A stretch of 64,000 nt of DNA from Balneola sp. (GTDB lineage: Bacteria > Bacteroidota > Rhodothermia > Balneolales > Balneolaceae). Under the pieces are notes generated by a model. The model saw nothing but the letters and a program-made list of their open reading frames with translations, was not told the DNA's origin and searched no databases. The first letter of the stretch is position 1. Each line of letters opens with the position of its first letter. A program made the translations under genes and the position numbers. This document shows, in pieces, positions 45,180 through 53,702 of this stretch. Location of the stretch: positions 372,001-436,000 of the forward strand of contig RHLJ01000001.1 in the NCBI GenBank assembly GCA_003712055.1, given 5' to 3'.

Positions 45180-46578
45180 ATCTAAACTAGGAGTGTATGG
45201 GCTCGGAGTGATGGGTAGCAGCCTGGCACTCAATATGCTGGAAAAAGGCTTTTCCATTTCAGTATTCAATCGTGATGAGGGCTCCGAAAAAGGGACAGTT
45301 TCTTCCTTTCTTGAAAAGAATTCGGGTTACGATCAATTATCAGGCTTCACAAATGAAGCAGGATTTATCGCTTCGCTTGAAAGGCCAAGAAGAATCCTGA
45401 TAATGGTTAAAGCTGGTCCTGTTATTGATCTTGTAATACAACAACTTCTCCCATTTTTGGAAGAGGGTGATATACTGATTGACGGCGGTAATTCACACTT
45501 CAAAGATACCCAGCGAAGAATGGACGAGCTCTCTAAAACCCGCAATATTCATTTTCTGGGAGTGGGAATTTCGGGGGGAGAAAAAGGCGCTCGATACGGT
45601 GCTTCTTTAATGCCCGGGGGTATGAAAGAAGCGTATGAAATGGTGTCGCAGATACTCACATCCATAGCCGCAAAAGACACCTCTCAAAATCCCTGTTGTA
45701 CTTTTATTGGTGAACAAGGCAGTGGGCATTTTGTAAAGATGGTGCATAATGGAATCGAGTATGTAGAAATGCAGCTTATCGCTGAATCGTACTCCATCTT
45801 AAAGCAGAACTACTCCAATGAACAGATTTCTGAAATATTCTCGGAATGGAATAAAGGTGAATTAGAAAGTTATCTTTTGGAGATCACTGCTGAAATTCTC
45901 CTGCATCAGAATGAACACGGTTATCTTATAGACCAAATTTTAGACGCAGCCGGCAGTAAAGGAACCGGATCATGGTCTACCATTGCTGCACTAGAAACCG
46001 GAGTTGTAAACACAATGATGTCTTCCTCAGTTTTTGCTCGATATGTTTCCAATAAAAAGGAAGAGAGGATATCACTATCAAAAAAAGTAAGCTCAGAATC
46101 CGTAAACTCATCATTAGAAATTCAGACGCTAAAAACCGCTTATAAAGCTGCACGGATTGTTAATCACCACCAGGGATTTGAATTAATAAGAGCGTCAGCC
46201 AAGGAATACAATTGGAGCTTAGATTTTTCTGAGTTAGCCAGAATATGGACCAATGGCTGTATTATCCGTTCCAGACTTATGGAAGAACTGTCCGAAATTT
46301 TTAAGCAATCTGACTCCCTTCTCAATCACTCTGAATCTTTTCAAGTGATCCGGGATGCTGAAAAGGCTTTATCTGAAGTCGTAAAATCAGGTATAGATGC
46401 AAGGATACCTACTCCAGCCTTTTCCTCCGGGTTCGAGTACTGGATTTCTATTACTTCAGAAAACCTTTCGTCTAATATGATACAGGCACAACGAGATTTT
46501 TTTGGAGCTCATACCTATCAACTAAAAAACGACCCAACCGGCTCGTTTTATCACACAAACTGGGAAAACAATGATTGA
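45172..46578 (+). CDS. gnd: 6-phosphogluconate dehydrogenase (decarboxylating)
   Basis: Oxidises 6-phosphogluconate to ribulose 5-phosphate, CO2 and reduced NAD(P). From ATG 45172 it has 468 residues; a start at 45118 would overlap gntK by 62 bases and add 18 residues before the Rossmann strand. The cofactor loop is GLGVMG (residues 10-15) with NRD after strand 2, the signature is GVGISGGEKGARYGAS, and HNGIEYVEMQLIAE is the catalytic Lys/Glu region. It receives the gntK product and overlaps the permease gene by eight bases. Confidence 0.95.
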   Translation: MSKSKLGVYGLGVMGSSLALNMLEKGFSISVFNRDEGSEKGTVSSFLEKNSGYDQLSGFTNEAGFIASLERPRRILIMVKAGPVIDLVIQQLLPFLEEGDILIDGGNSHFKDTQRRMDELSKTRNIHFLGVGISGGEKGARYGASLMPGGMKEAYEMVSQILTSIAAKDTSQNPCCTFIGEQGSGHFVKMVHNGIEYVEMQLIAESYSILKQNYSNEQISEIFSEWNKGELESYLLEITAEILLHQNEHGYLIDQILDAAGSKGTGSWSTIAALETGVVNTMMSSSVFARYVSNKKEERISLSKKVSSESVNSSLEIQTLKTAYKAARIVNHHQGFELIRASAKEYNWSLDFSELARIWTNGCIIRSRLMEELSEIFKQSDSLLNHSESFQVIRDAEKALSEVVKSGIDARIPTPAFSSGFEYWISITSENLSSNMIQAQRDFFGAHTYQLKNDPTGSFYHTNWENND

Positions 46579-47911
46579 TTGGACACTTATTGCAGCTGTA
46601 TTGGGAGGCATTGGCCTGTTACTCCTTCTTATTCTTCGTTTTAAAATTCAGGCATTTATCTCCCTTCTTATTTCAAGTATTGTAGTGGGAATCCTTGCCG
46701 GACTCTCCCCTTCCGAAATGATTTCAACAATTCAGGAAGGGATGGGGAGTACATTAGGATTTGTAGCTACCGTTGTAGGACTAGGAGCTATGTTTGGAGC
46801 TATCCTGGAATATTCAGGAGGTGCCGAGGCACTAGCTAAGAGTATGATTTCCAGGTTTGGGGAGGAACGTGCTTCCTGGTCATTAATGGCAACCGGATTT
46901 ATCGTAGCTATACCGGTTTTCTTTGATGTGGCCTTCATCATTCTCGTTCCAATCGTTTATGCTCTTCAGCGAAAAACCGGCAAGTCCTTGCTCATGTATG
47001 GAATTCCTTTATTGAGTGGACTTGCAATTACCCATGCCTTCATCCCCCCAACCCCTGGCCCGGTAGCTGTCGCAGATATTCTGGGAGCAGATTTGGGATG
47101 GATTATCCTATTCGGCTTTTTGGTAGGTATCCCTGCCGCCATATTGAGCGGACCTTTATTCGCAAAGTTCATAGCAAATAAGATTCAAGTCGCGGCTCCC
47201 GAATTTACCGATGAACAGGTTGAAGTAGAAAATGCTCCTTCCATTGGCATTATTCTCTCCATTATTGGAGTACCGATAGTACTCATTCTAATTAATACTT
47301 TGATCAATAGTCCTTTACTCGGTGAAGCTGCTATCCCATCGTCTATTAAAGAGTGGATGAAGATGATTGGGCACCCATTCACCGCTCTCATCATTGCAAA
47401 CCTGTTGGCCTGGTATATACTTGGGATAAAGAGAGATACCCCAAGAGATAAAATGCTGGATATAATGACCCGTTCAATGGCACCAGCCGGGATTATTATT
47501 TTGCTAACCGGTGCGGGCGGGGTATTCAAACAAGTATTAGTAGACACCGGAATTGGAGAAATGCTGGCTACCTATTTTGCGGAGCAAGGCATCAGTCTTT
47601 TAGTGTTTGCATACCTTGCGGCCGTATTGGTAAGGATTTTACAGGGTTCAGCAACGGTTGCTATGATCACTGCAGCCGGTCTTACTGCCCCACTTATACT
47701 TTCAGAAACAGAAATAGAAAAAGCTCTGCTTGTGATTGCAATTGCTTCGGGTGCATCCATTCTCTCGCATGTCAACGACAGCGGATTCTGGTTGGTAAGT
47801 AAATATCTGGGACTATCAGAAAAGGAAACCTTTAAAAGCTGGACCATTTCCACCACCATTCTTTCGCTTACTGGTTTTGTAACTGTACTGCTTATTTCCC
47901 TCTTCGTGTAG
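46571..47911 (+). CDS. GntP-family gluconate:H+ symporter
   Basis: A 446-residue permease with about 12 hydrophobic helices. The GntP family blocks are present: FGAILEYSGGAEALAKSM, IPVFFDVAFIILVPI, HAFIPPTPGPVAVADILGAD and GSATVAMITAAGLTAP, followed by ASGASILSHVNDSGFWLV. With gntK and gnd it makes a complete gluconate uptake-to-pentose phosphate route. No GntR or LacI regulator is in the operon. Confidence 0.94.
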   Translation: MIDWTLIAAVLGGIGLLLLLILRFKIQAFISLLISSIVVGILAGLSPSEMISTIQEGMGSTLGFVATVVGLGAMFGAILEYSGGAEALAKSMISRFGEERASWSLMATGFIVAIPVFFDVAFIILVPIVYALQRKTGKSLLMYGIPLLSGLAITHAFIPPTPGPVAVADILGADLGWIILFGFLVGIPAAILSGPLFAKFIANKIQVAAPEFTDEQVEVENAPSIGIILSIIGVPIVLILINTLINSPLLGEAAIPSSIKEWMKMIGHPFTALIIANLLAWYILGIKRDTPRDKMLDIMTRSMAPAGIIILLTGAGGVFKQVLVDTGIGEMLATYFAEQGISLLVFAYLAAVLVRILQGSATVAMITAAGLTAPLILSETEIEKALLVIAIASGASILSHVNDSGFWLVSKYLGLSEKETFKSWTISTTILSLTGFVTVLLISLFV

Positions 47912-48035
47912 ACATGAGATTTTTTCTCACAAAATCGCTCTTTAATGCGCAAAAAAGCGCTTTAATTATTGATTGAAACGCAGTAGGTTAAGCCAACTTA
48001 TCAGCTTTCGAGTAACCTTAACTAAACCAACCTAG

Positions 48036-49370
48036 ATGGAAAATACCATAAACAGAGATCGGCTATTTTTGGGTAGTTGCCTGGCTCTCACTGTTACCTC
48101 ACTTACATTTGCCGTACGCGCTGAAATTGAAGGAGTATTTAGCTCCGATTTTGGACTAACGGCAGCAGAAATTGGATGGGCATTTGGACCTGCTTTTTGG
48201 GGATTCACCATAGCGATGTTTGCCGGTGGATTAATTATCGACCTTGTAAAAACAAAGAATGTAATCTGGATGGCCTTCTTTATGCAGCTTATAGGATTGG
48301 TTCTTATGCTCATTTCCCGCGATAAAACTATGCTATTTGTCTCTAATGTGTTTGTTGGTCTTGGAAATGGATTTGTAGAAGCAGCATTTAATCCTCTTGT
48401 TGCAACACTCTATCCTGATGCAAAAACGAAAATGTTAAATCGCTTCCATGTTTGGTTTCCCGGGGGAATTGTAATTGGTGGCTTATTGGCCTACCTGCTT
48501 GTTGATACACTTGGATTAAGCTGGCTGGTACTTGTTGGTACCTTGTTCATCCCATTAATCTGGTATGGAGTATTATTCATGGGGCAGGAAATTCCTGAAA
48601 CCGAAAGGGTTACCAGTGGAGTCTCCTATAAAGACATGTTGAAAAATACGGCAGCTCCGTATACGATCATTCTTATTGTTTCTGTGATGATTGCTTTTGC
48701 TTCTATTCCAAGCCTAAGCATCGACTTTGGTTCTAATATTACTTACATCATCGTAGTTGGATTTCTGGCGCTAATAGTCATCGAAGGTAAAGTTGTAAAT
48801 AAGATTGGGTTACTCTTCCCTTTCATCTTCATTTGTATGTTCTTAACGGCAAGCTCCGAATTAGGAACCAACCAGTTCATTAACGCATTGTTGACCGATG
48901 GTGGAGTAAATCCAATCCTTATCCTGGTATTAATTACCGGAATTATGGCGGTTGGTAGATTCTTTGCCGGGCCAATCATTCACCGCTTAAATCCTACAGG
49001 CGTGTTACTAGGATCTGCAATTCTTTCTACAGCTGGCTTATACTTACTGAGTACGGTAAGCGGAGTAGCGCCAACTTTGATATCTGCAGTAGTATTCGCA
49101 CTTGGTATTTGTTATTTCTGGCCAACCATGATTGGTTTCGTTGCAGAATATGTGCCAAAAAGTGGTGCACTTGGTCTTTCCATTATGGGTGGAACCGGGA
49201 TGGTAGCTACCTCTCTCATTCTACCAATTATGGGAGAATCTATTGATACTGCCGGGCCACAGGCTACTCTTGGTTATATGACCATTCTTCCCGCCATACT
49301 TATCGTCCTGTTTGCAGGATTATTTGTATACATGAGAGGAAAAACCGGAGAAGGCGAAGCAGCCCACTAG
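48036..49370 (+). CDS. Major facilitator superfamily transporter, sugar-porter-like
   Basis: A 444-residue MFS permease with about 12 helices. FCGP-like features include GLGNGFVEAAFNPLVATLYPD, LNRFHVWFPGGIVIGG and GRFFAGPIIHRLNP, which resemble the fucose/galactose permease branch. The N-terminal TFAVRAEIEGVFSSDFGLTAAEIGW fits helix 1. The substrate is not certain; it is 125 bases downstream of the gluconate unit and has its own terminator. Confidence 0.87.
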   Translation: MENTINRDRLFLGSCLALTVTSLTFAVRAEIEGVFSSDFGLTAAEIGWAFGPAFWGFTIAMFAGGLIIDLVKTKNVIWMAFFMQLIGLVLMLISRDKTMLFVSNVFVGLGNGFVEAAFNPLVATLYPDAKTKMLNRFHVWFPGGIVIGGLLAYLLVDTLGLSWLVLVGTLFIPLIWYGVLFMGQEIPETERVTSGVSYKDMLKNTAAPYTIILIVSVMIAFASIPSLSIDFGSNITYIIVVGFLALIVIEGKVVNKIGLLFPFIFICMFLTASSELGTNQFINALLTDGGVNPILILVLITGIMAVGRFFAGPIIHRLNPTGVLLGSAILSTAGLYLLSTVSGVAPTLISAVVFALGICYFWPTMIGFVAEYVPKSGALGLSIMGGTGMVATSLILPIMGESIDTAGPQATLGYMTILPAILIVLFAGLFVYMRGKTGEGEAAH

Positions 49371-49396
49371 GGTAAACTCTCATACTATTTAAATGA

Positions 49397-49426
49397 AAGG
49401 CAGCTAAGCAATTAGCTGCCTTTTTT
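49397..49426 (+). terminator. Rho-independent terminator of the MFS gene (module copy)
   Basis: GGCAGCTA-AGCAAT-TAGCTGCC (49399-49420), then six T. Bases 49399-49451, the hairpin plus the following promoter-like stretch, are identical to 54696-54748. Confidence 0.92.
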
Positions 49427-49429
49427 ATT

Positions 49430-49457
49430 TTGAGATAATAGTAATTCTATACACTTT
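49430..49457 (+). promoter_or_regulatory. Putative Bacteroidota-type promoter, copy 1
   Basis: TTG, 17 bases, then TACACTTT, close to the TTG-N17-23-TAnnTTTG consensus. The same arrangement recurs at 53569 and 54727. It leads a leader of about 100 bases with a GTCTC/GAGAC inverted repeat to the VGIGT gene at 49564. Confidence 0.5.
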
Positions 49458-49563
49458 TAGTCATTGTCTCAAGAGATTTACAAGAGACTCAATTTTAAAC
49501 AAGATATACGAAAGAGAGTCAAGCATTTCCGATTTCTATATCACAAAAACACTGGGAAAAACC

Positions 49564-50802
49564 ATGAGAACTAAACTTTTTCTACTCACCCTGCTTTCAA
49601 CTTTCTGCTTTAAAACTGTATCTGCTCAAAGCCTTTGGGATTCTACAGGGACTAACATCTATTACAATGCCGGAAATGTTGGAATTGGAACCAGTAGTCC
49701 TTCAAAACCCTTTCATATAATTAGCTCAACAGAACATCACCAGATTCGACTACAAGGAACTAACGATAAACATGCCTGGATTCAATATTACCCAAGTGGC
49801 AGTGATGTTTTAAATTGGCAGACAGGAGTAAATACGTATGGTTTTAGTATATATGATGTTTCTAATACCGAGTATAGATTAACAATAAATAATTCTGGAA
49901 ATATAGGGATTGGTACTGCAACTCCAGAAAGTATACTTCACTTATATGGTACAGGAGGATCAGCTTCCGGTTACAGAGTTTCAAATAGTTTTGATAATGT
50001 AAATGGGTATTTCTCTAACGATTCTGACAATTCTAATTACATAATATCCTACCAAAATACCGGAGCAACAGAAATTGAATTGCAATCAGATGGGGATGTA
50101 ATTCTGGGGCAAGCTGGAAATGTGGGTATTGGAACTAGTACACCTAACTCTATTTTGCATATAAAAAGTGATACTCCTGATGCACCGGGAACCTTAATTG
50201 TCCAAGGTAAGCAAAACGATAGTACTTATAATTCAGCAGAAATTGTTCTCAGTACAGAATTTAATACAGCAAATACTCAGACAGGAACGCAGGCTGGAAG
50301 GAAAGCACTCATCAAAGCGACGGCTAACTCGAGTTGGGGTCAAAGGGTAAGTTTAGGTTTTTACACTTCGGGAGTTGCGTCAAGCTACCCGGAAGAAAGA
50401 ATGGTTATTTCTCCAGATGGAAATATCGGAATCGGAACTGATTCACCTGAGAATGAACTCGAAGTCAACGGTACCATCCGCTCTAAAGAAGTAGTTGTAG
50501 AAGCCACAGGCTGGCCGGATTTTGTATTTTACTCTAATTACAATCTCCTTCCCCTAGAAGAAGTGGAACAATACATTGCTGAAAACAACCATCTTCCTGA
50601 GGTACCAAGCGAAGCAGAAGTATTAGAACATGGAGTCAAGCTTGGAGAAATGGACGCTACCATTCTTCAAAAAATCGAAGAGTTAACCTTGTACATGATT
50701 GAGCAGAATAAGATCAACAAGCAACAGCAAAAGTTGATTGATGTCCAATCAACAATGATTGAAGAGTTAAAAAAGGAAGTCTCGGAACTCAAAAAGAACT
50801 GA
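49564..50802 (+). CDS. VGIGT-repeat surface protein (tail-fibre-like), paralogue 1
   Basis: A 412-residue secreted protein with signal peptide (MRTKLFLLTLLSTFCFKTVSAQ). It carries four GN(V/I)GIGT-x-(S/T)P motifs spaced through a beta-rich, fibre-like body. The C-terminal module of about 120 residues starts ENELEVNGTIRSKEV, continues GWPDFVF, NNHLPEVPSEAEV and GVKLGEMDA, and ends in a coiled coil (KIEELTLYMIEQNKINKQQQ onwards). This module is common in Bacteroidota surface proteins and resembles intramolecular-chaperone or trimerisation ends. Signal peptide, leader, C-terminus and terminator are shared with paralogue 2 at 53703, while the middle differs. Confidence 0.85.
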   Translation: MRTKLFLLTLLSTFCFKTVSAQSLWDSTGTNIYYNAGNVGIGTSSPSKPFHIISSTEHHQIRLQGTNDKHAWIQYYPSGSDVLNWQTGVNTYGFSIYDVSNTEYRLTINNSGNIGIGTATPESILHLYGTGGSASGYRVSNSFDNVNGYFSNDSDNSNYIISYQNTGATEIELQSDGDVILGQAGNVGIGTSTPNSILHIKSDTPDAPGTLIVQGKQNDSTYNSAEIVLSTEFNTANTQTGTQAGRKALIKATANSSWGQRVSLGFYTSGVASSYPEERMVISPDGNIGIGTDSPENELEVNGTIRSKEVVVEATGWPDFVFYSNYNLLPLEEVEQYIAENNHLPEVPSEAEVLEHGVKLGEMDATILQKIEELTLYMIEQNKINKQQQKLIDVQSTMIEELKKEVSELKKN

Positions 50803-50805
50803 GTT

Positions 50806-50840
50806 AAAAAAGGCAGCTAAATACTTAGCTGCCTTTTTTT
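50806..50840 (+). terminator. Rho-independent terminator of VGIGT gene 1
   Basis: GGCAGCTAA-ATAC-TTAGCTGCC (50812-50833), preceded by A and followed by seven T. Same stem core as the terminators at 49397 and 54692. Confidence 0.93.
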
Positions 50841-50883
50841 ATTTAAATGGTCTCAAACAAATTATGATCAAAGAAGGACCACC

Positions 50884-51729
50884 TCAATCATTCAAAAGTT
50901 TGAGAATAGCCTCACCCACTGCCGTAGATGATTTATTATTCTGACCGGTTATTAGCTCCCGGTCTATTACCAAATGAGGGGCCCAATCCTGCTCACCTTT
51001 AGAGTAATCTCCTCCGGCATTGGTTAACGCATCCTCTGGCCAGTAAAACAACTCATCTCCTCCCAGGTAATACCTAGTAGCAATAGTTTCTTCTGAGTTA
51101 CTAAAGACAGTCATTTTATAACCTTCATAAATCCATCCTTCGCCTGGCTTTGCCTTTTTTCCAGCTCTCATTTCGACCTCGAACTCTTTGCTATTTGGCA
51201 AAGCAGATAAGAGTGCTACCGGCCCATGACATACCAGGCCTGTTGGCTTTGACTCAGCGTGAAAGTGATTCAGAAACTTACTTAGATATTCGTTTGCCAC
51301 TAAGTCGCCCAATGGAGCATGACCACCTGGAACAAATATAGCGTCAAAGTTCTCAATACCTATTTGATCAATACGAGCAAAACTTACAACCGGACTATGC
51401 TCCTTATCGGTTAGCATTAATCGATTGAACAGCGCTCTATGCGCATTATAATTTTCCTGACTCGTATCCAAAAAATGATCCGGCGTATCTGACACCGGAT
51501 CTAATGTCGGAGCCAGACCTGTAGGCGTGGCAAAAGTCACCGTATATCCTGCATCTAAAAAGATCTTGACAGGTTCCATCAATTCGTTCAGGTAAAACCC
51601 AGTTTGGTAATCGTATCCTCCTTTTAGTTTCATTTCTGAAACCTCAGATATTATTACCAGGATATTTCCTGCAAATACTACTTGAACATTAATAAGAACG
51701 GTTAATACTATTAGAAATAATTTTTTCAT
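50884..51729 (-). CDS. Secreted DJ-1/PfpI-family (type 1 glutamine amidotransferase-like) protein
   Basis: A 281-residue protein with signal peptide (LFLIVLTVLINVQVVFAG). The fold is DJ-1/PfpI of the Hsp31-like long type: the Glu region DPVSDTPDHFLD, PGGHAPLGDL, and the nucleophile-elbow Cys with adjacent His in TGLVCHGPVALL. Relatives act as glyoxalases or chaperones, mostly in the cytoplasm; export is less usual. It follows the SDR gene on the same strand, with LysR divergent. Confidence 0.88.
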   Translation of the reverse strand: MKKLFLIVLTVLINVQVVFAGNILVIISEVSEMKLKGGYDYQTGFYLNELMEPVKIFLDAGYTVTFATPTGLAPTLDPVSDTPDHFLDTSQENYNAHRALFNRLMLTDKEHSPVVSFARIDQIGIENFDAIFVPGGHAPLGDLVANEYLSKFLNHFHAESKPTGLVCHGPVALLSALPNSKEFEVEMRAGKKAKPGEGWIYEGYKMTVFSNSEETIATRYYLGGDELFYWPEDALTNAGGDYSKGEQDWAPHLVIDRELITGQNNKSSTAVGEAILKLLND

Positions 51730-51802
51730 AACGTCATAATTTTGTTATTAATTGGTTGGGATGATTCTTTGGCTAAATGGCTAACCAAAGAAGCCTGAAT
51801 TT

Positions 51803-52528
51803 CTACCAGGCTATTTCTTCTCCATCGTGCACAAACTTTCCCGTAAAATCGGCAGATGATAAACTCACTGAAGTCTTCGCTCCCTCCGGTGCTTCCAGCG
51901 GAGCATTTTTACCTCCTAAATCCGTCTTCACCCATCCAGGATGAGCCGAATTCACTTTAATGTTTGAATCCTTCAAAGCTGCCGCTAAATGCACTGTGAA
52001 TGAATTCAAAGCAGATTTGGATGCATTATAAGCGAAGGGCTTAATTCCACTCCATGGAGAGCTTTCATCACTTTGGACGGTATTAGATCCTAAAATGCTT
52101 GAGACATTTACGATCCTGGCTTCCTTACTTTTTTTGAGTAGTGGTAATAGTTTTTGAGTAAGGCTTACAAGGCCGAAGAAATTCACATCGAATGTTTCTT
52201 TTAATACTTCGGCTTTCACAATTTCAGAAGAATTAACACCTGTTGGCTCTCCGCTATGCATGATCCCTGCATTATTTACCAACACATCAAGCTTACCATA
52301 GGTAGTATCGATATGCTGTACTAAGGAATCTACTTCAGCTTCGCTAGTAACTTCTAGTTGTACTAATTCCACATCTAATCCTTCTTCTTTCAATTTTTGA
52401 ACTGCTTCTTTGCCTCTTTCCTTGTTTCTTGAAGCCATTAAAACAGTCAAACCTTCTTTTGCTAATTGTCGAGCAGTCTCAAGGCCTAAGCCTTTATTGG
52501 CTCCTGTAACTAATGCTATTGTATTCAT
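51803..52528 (-). CDS. Short-chain dehydrogenase/reductase (carbonyl reductase-like)
   Basis: A 241-residue SDR: cofactor loop TGANKGLG (residues 8-15), NNAG in DVLVNNAGIMHSG, catalytic Ser in VNVSSILGS and YNASK. The insert before the catalytic Tyr (NTVQSDESSPWSGIKPFAYN) resembles eukaryotic-type carbonyl reductases. It is the first gene of the SDR/DJ-1 pair and is divergent from the LysR gene, which probably controls it. A joint role in detoxifying reactive carbonyls is possible. Confidence 0.9.
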   Translation of the reverse strand: MNTIALVTGANKGLGLETARQLAKEGLTVLMASRNKERGKEAVQKLKEEGLDVELVQLEVTSEAEVDSLVQHIDTTYGKLDVLVNNAGIMHSGEPTGVNSSEIVKAEVLKETFDVNFFGLVSLTQKLLPLLKKSKEARIVNVSSILGSNTVQSDESSPWSGIKPFAYNASKSALNSFTVHLAAALKDSNIKVNSAHPGWVKTDLGGKNAPLEAPEGAKTSVSLSSADFTGKFVHDGEEIAW

Positions 52529-52628
52529 TTGACTATAGTTTTTTAAAGTTGACGGAGCAAGATTATTGAATTGATGATATCAAATGAAATAGCTTATTTT
52601 GCCTCATGTTATAATTATTTTTATATCT

Positions 52629-53528
52629 ATGGTTAATCTTGAATGGTATAGAACCTTTAAAGCAGTCTACAAACACCGCAACTACTCAAAGGCTGCGGAG
52701 GAGTTATTCATGAGCCAGCCAGCGGTGACTAATCAGATGAGTAAGCTAGAGGCTTATGTTGGGCACAAATTGTTTATCAGAAAATCAAAAGGTGTTGAAG
52801 CTACTGAGAACGCTAAATTCCTTAATAACTTGATTATTGAATCTCTTGATACTTTGGAAGAAGTGGAATCAATGTACAGCCGAAACGTAAGGAAAGAGGA
52901 AAAACTGTACGTTCTTGGAATCAGTGAACACCTATATAAAAGTTTCCTTTCCAACAAGTTCACCGACTTCAAACACTTGTCTATTCGATTTGAAGAGAGA
53001 AATGAAATTCTAACCGACCTGGTCAATCAACAAGAAATTGACGCCGCGATAATTCATCATGAGGTACAAACCTTTGATATACTCTCTCATAAAATTCTAA
53101 GCTCTCCATTAGTAATTGTTGGTCACCCCAATATTGACACCAACGAAATTAGTATTCACACTGAGAATCAAGACCTTCGAAAAATTCAACATTGGCTGGA
53201 ACAACAGATCTGGTTCTCGCACATGTCTACCAATCCCTTCATTAAATTGTTCTGGTTGCATTGCTTTAATAAGAAAAGGCCTAAAGTTTTCACCAACTAT
53301 ATCATTCCCAATGAATATTTCATGCTTCAAGAACTGACCAAAACAGAAGGGATTTGTGTGACCTTATTGAAAAATGCAAACGAGTTCCTTGAGGATGGAA
53401 CATTACAACTCATTTGGCAATCAGATTCATATCCGGAAAGAAATTATTTTTTAATAGCTCATAAAAAGCAAAAACACCTTTTTGAGTTATTAAAAAACCT
53501 ATTTGGAGAAACTGCCCGCTACAAATGA
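52629..53528 (+). CDS. LysR-family transcriptional regulator
   Basis: About 299 residues from ATG 52629; an ATG at 52599 would add ten hydrophobic residues (MPHVIIIFIS) unusual for LysR. The N-terminal HTH is FKAVYKHRNYSKAAEELFMSQPAVTNQMSKLE, followed by a co-inducer domain. Divergent from the SDR/DJ-1 pair with a gap of about 100 bases, the classic LysR layout, so it likely regulates them and itself. Confidence 0.92.
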   Translation: MVNLEWYRTFKAVYKHRNYSKAAEELFMSQPAVTNQMSKLEAYVGHKLFIRKSKGVEATENAKFLNNLIIESLDTLEEVESMYSRNVRKEEKLYVLGISEHLYKSFLSNKFTDFKHLSIRFEERNEILTDLVNQQEIDAAIIHHEVQTFDILSHKILSSPLVIVGHPNIDTNEISIHTENQDLRKIQHWLEQQIWFSHMSTNPFIKLFWLHCFNKKRPKVFTNYIIPNEYFMLQELTKTEGICVTLLKNANEFLEDGTLQLIWQSDSYPERNYFLIAHKKQKHLFELLKNLFGETARYK

Positions 53529-53568
53529 AGTGGTAAGTGATATATCCAGATTTAGTCACCGTTTTATT

Positions 53569-53596
53569 TTGAGATAATTGTAATTCTATAGACTTT
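53569..53596 (+). promoter_or_regulatory. Putative Bacteroidota-type promoter, copy 2
   Basis: TTG, 17 bases, TAGACTTT; near-identical to copies 1 and 3. The 5' leader that follows (53597-53702) also matches that of VGIGT gene 1, including GTCTC/GAGAC and AGAGAGTCAAGC. Confidence 0.5.
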
Positions 53597-53702
53597 AAGG
53601 CCAGTGTCTCAAGAGGTTCAAGAGACTTAATTTTAACGATGATATAAGAAAGAGAGTCAAGCTTTTTTCTATTTCTATATCGCCAAACACTAGGATAAAA
53701 CC

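Noticed and set aside
47912-48035. Terminator after the gluconate permease (GCGC-AAAAAA-GCGC)
   Set aside because: The stem is only four pairs and is followed by TTTAATTATT rather than a T run, so support is too weak.
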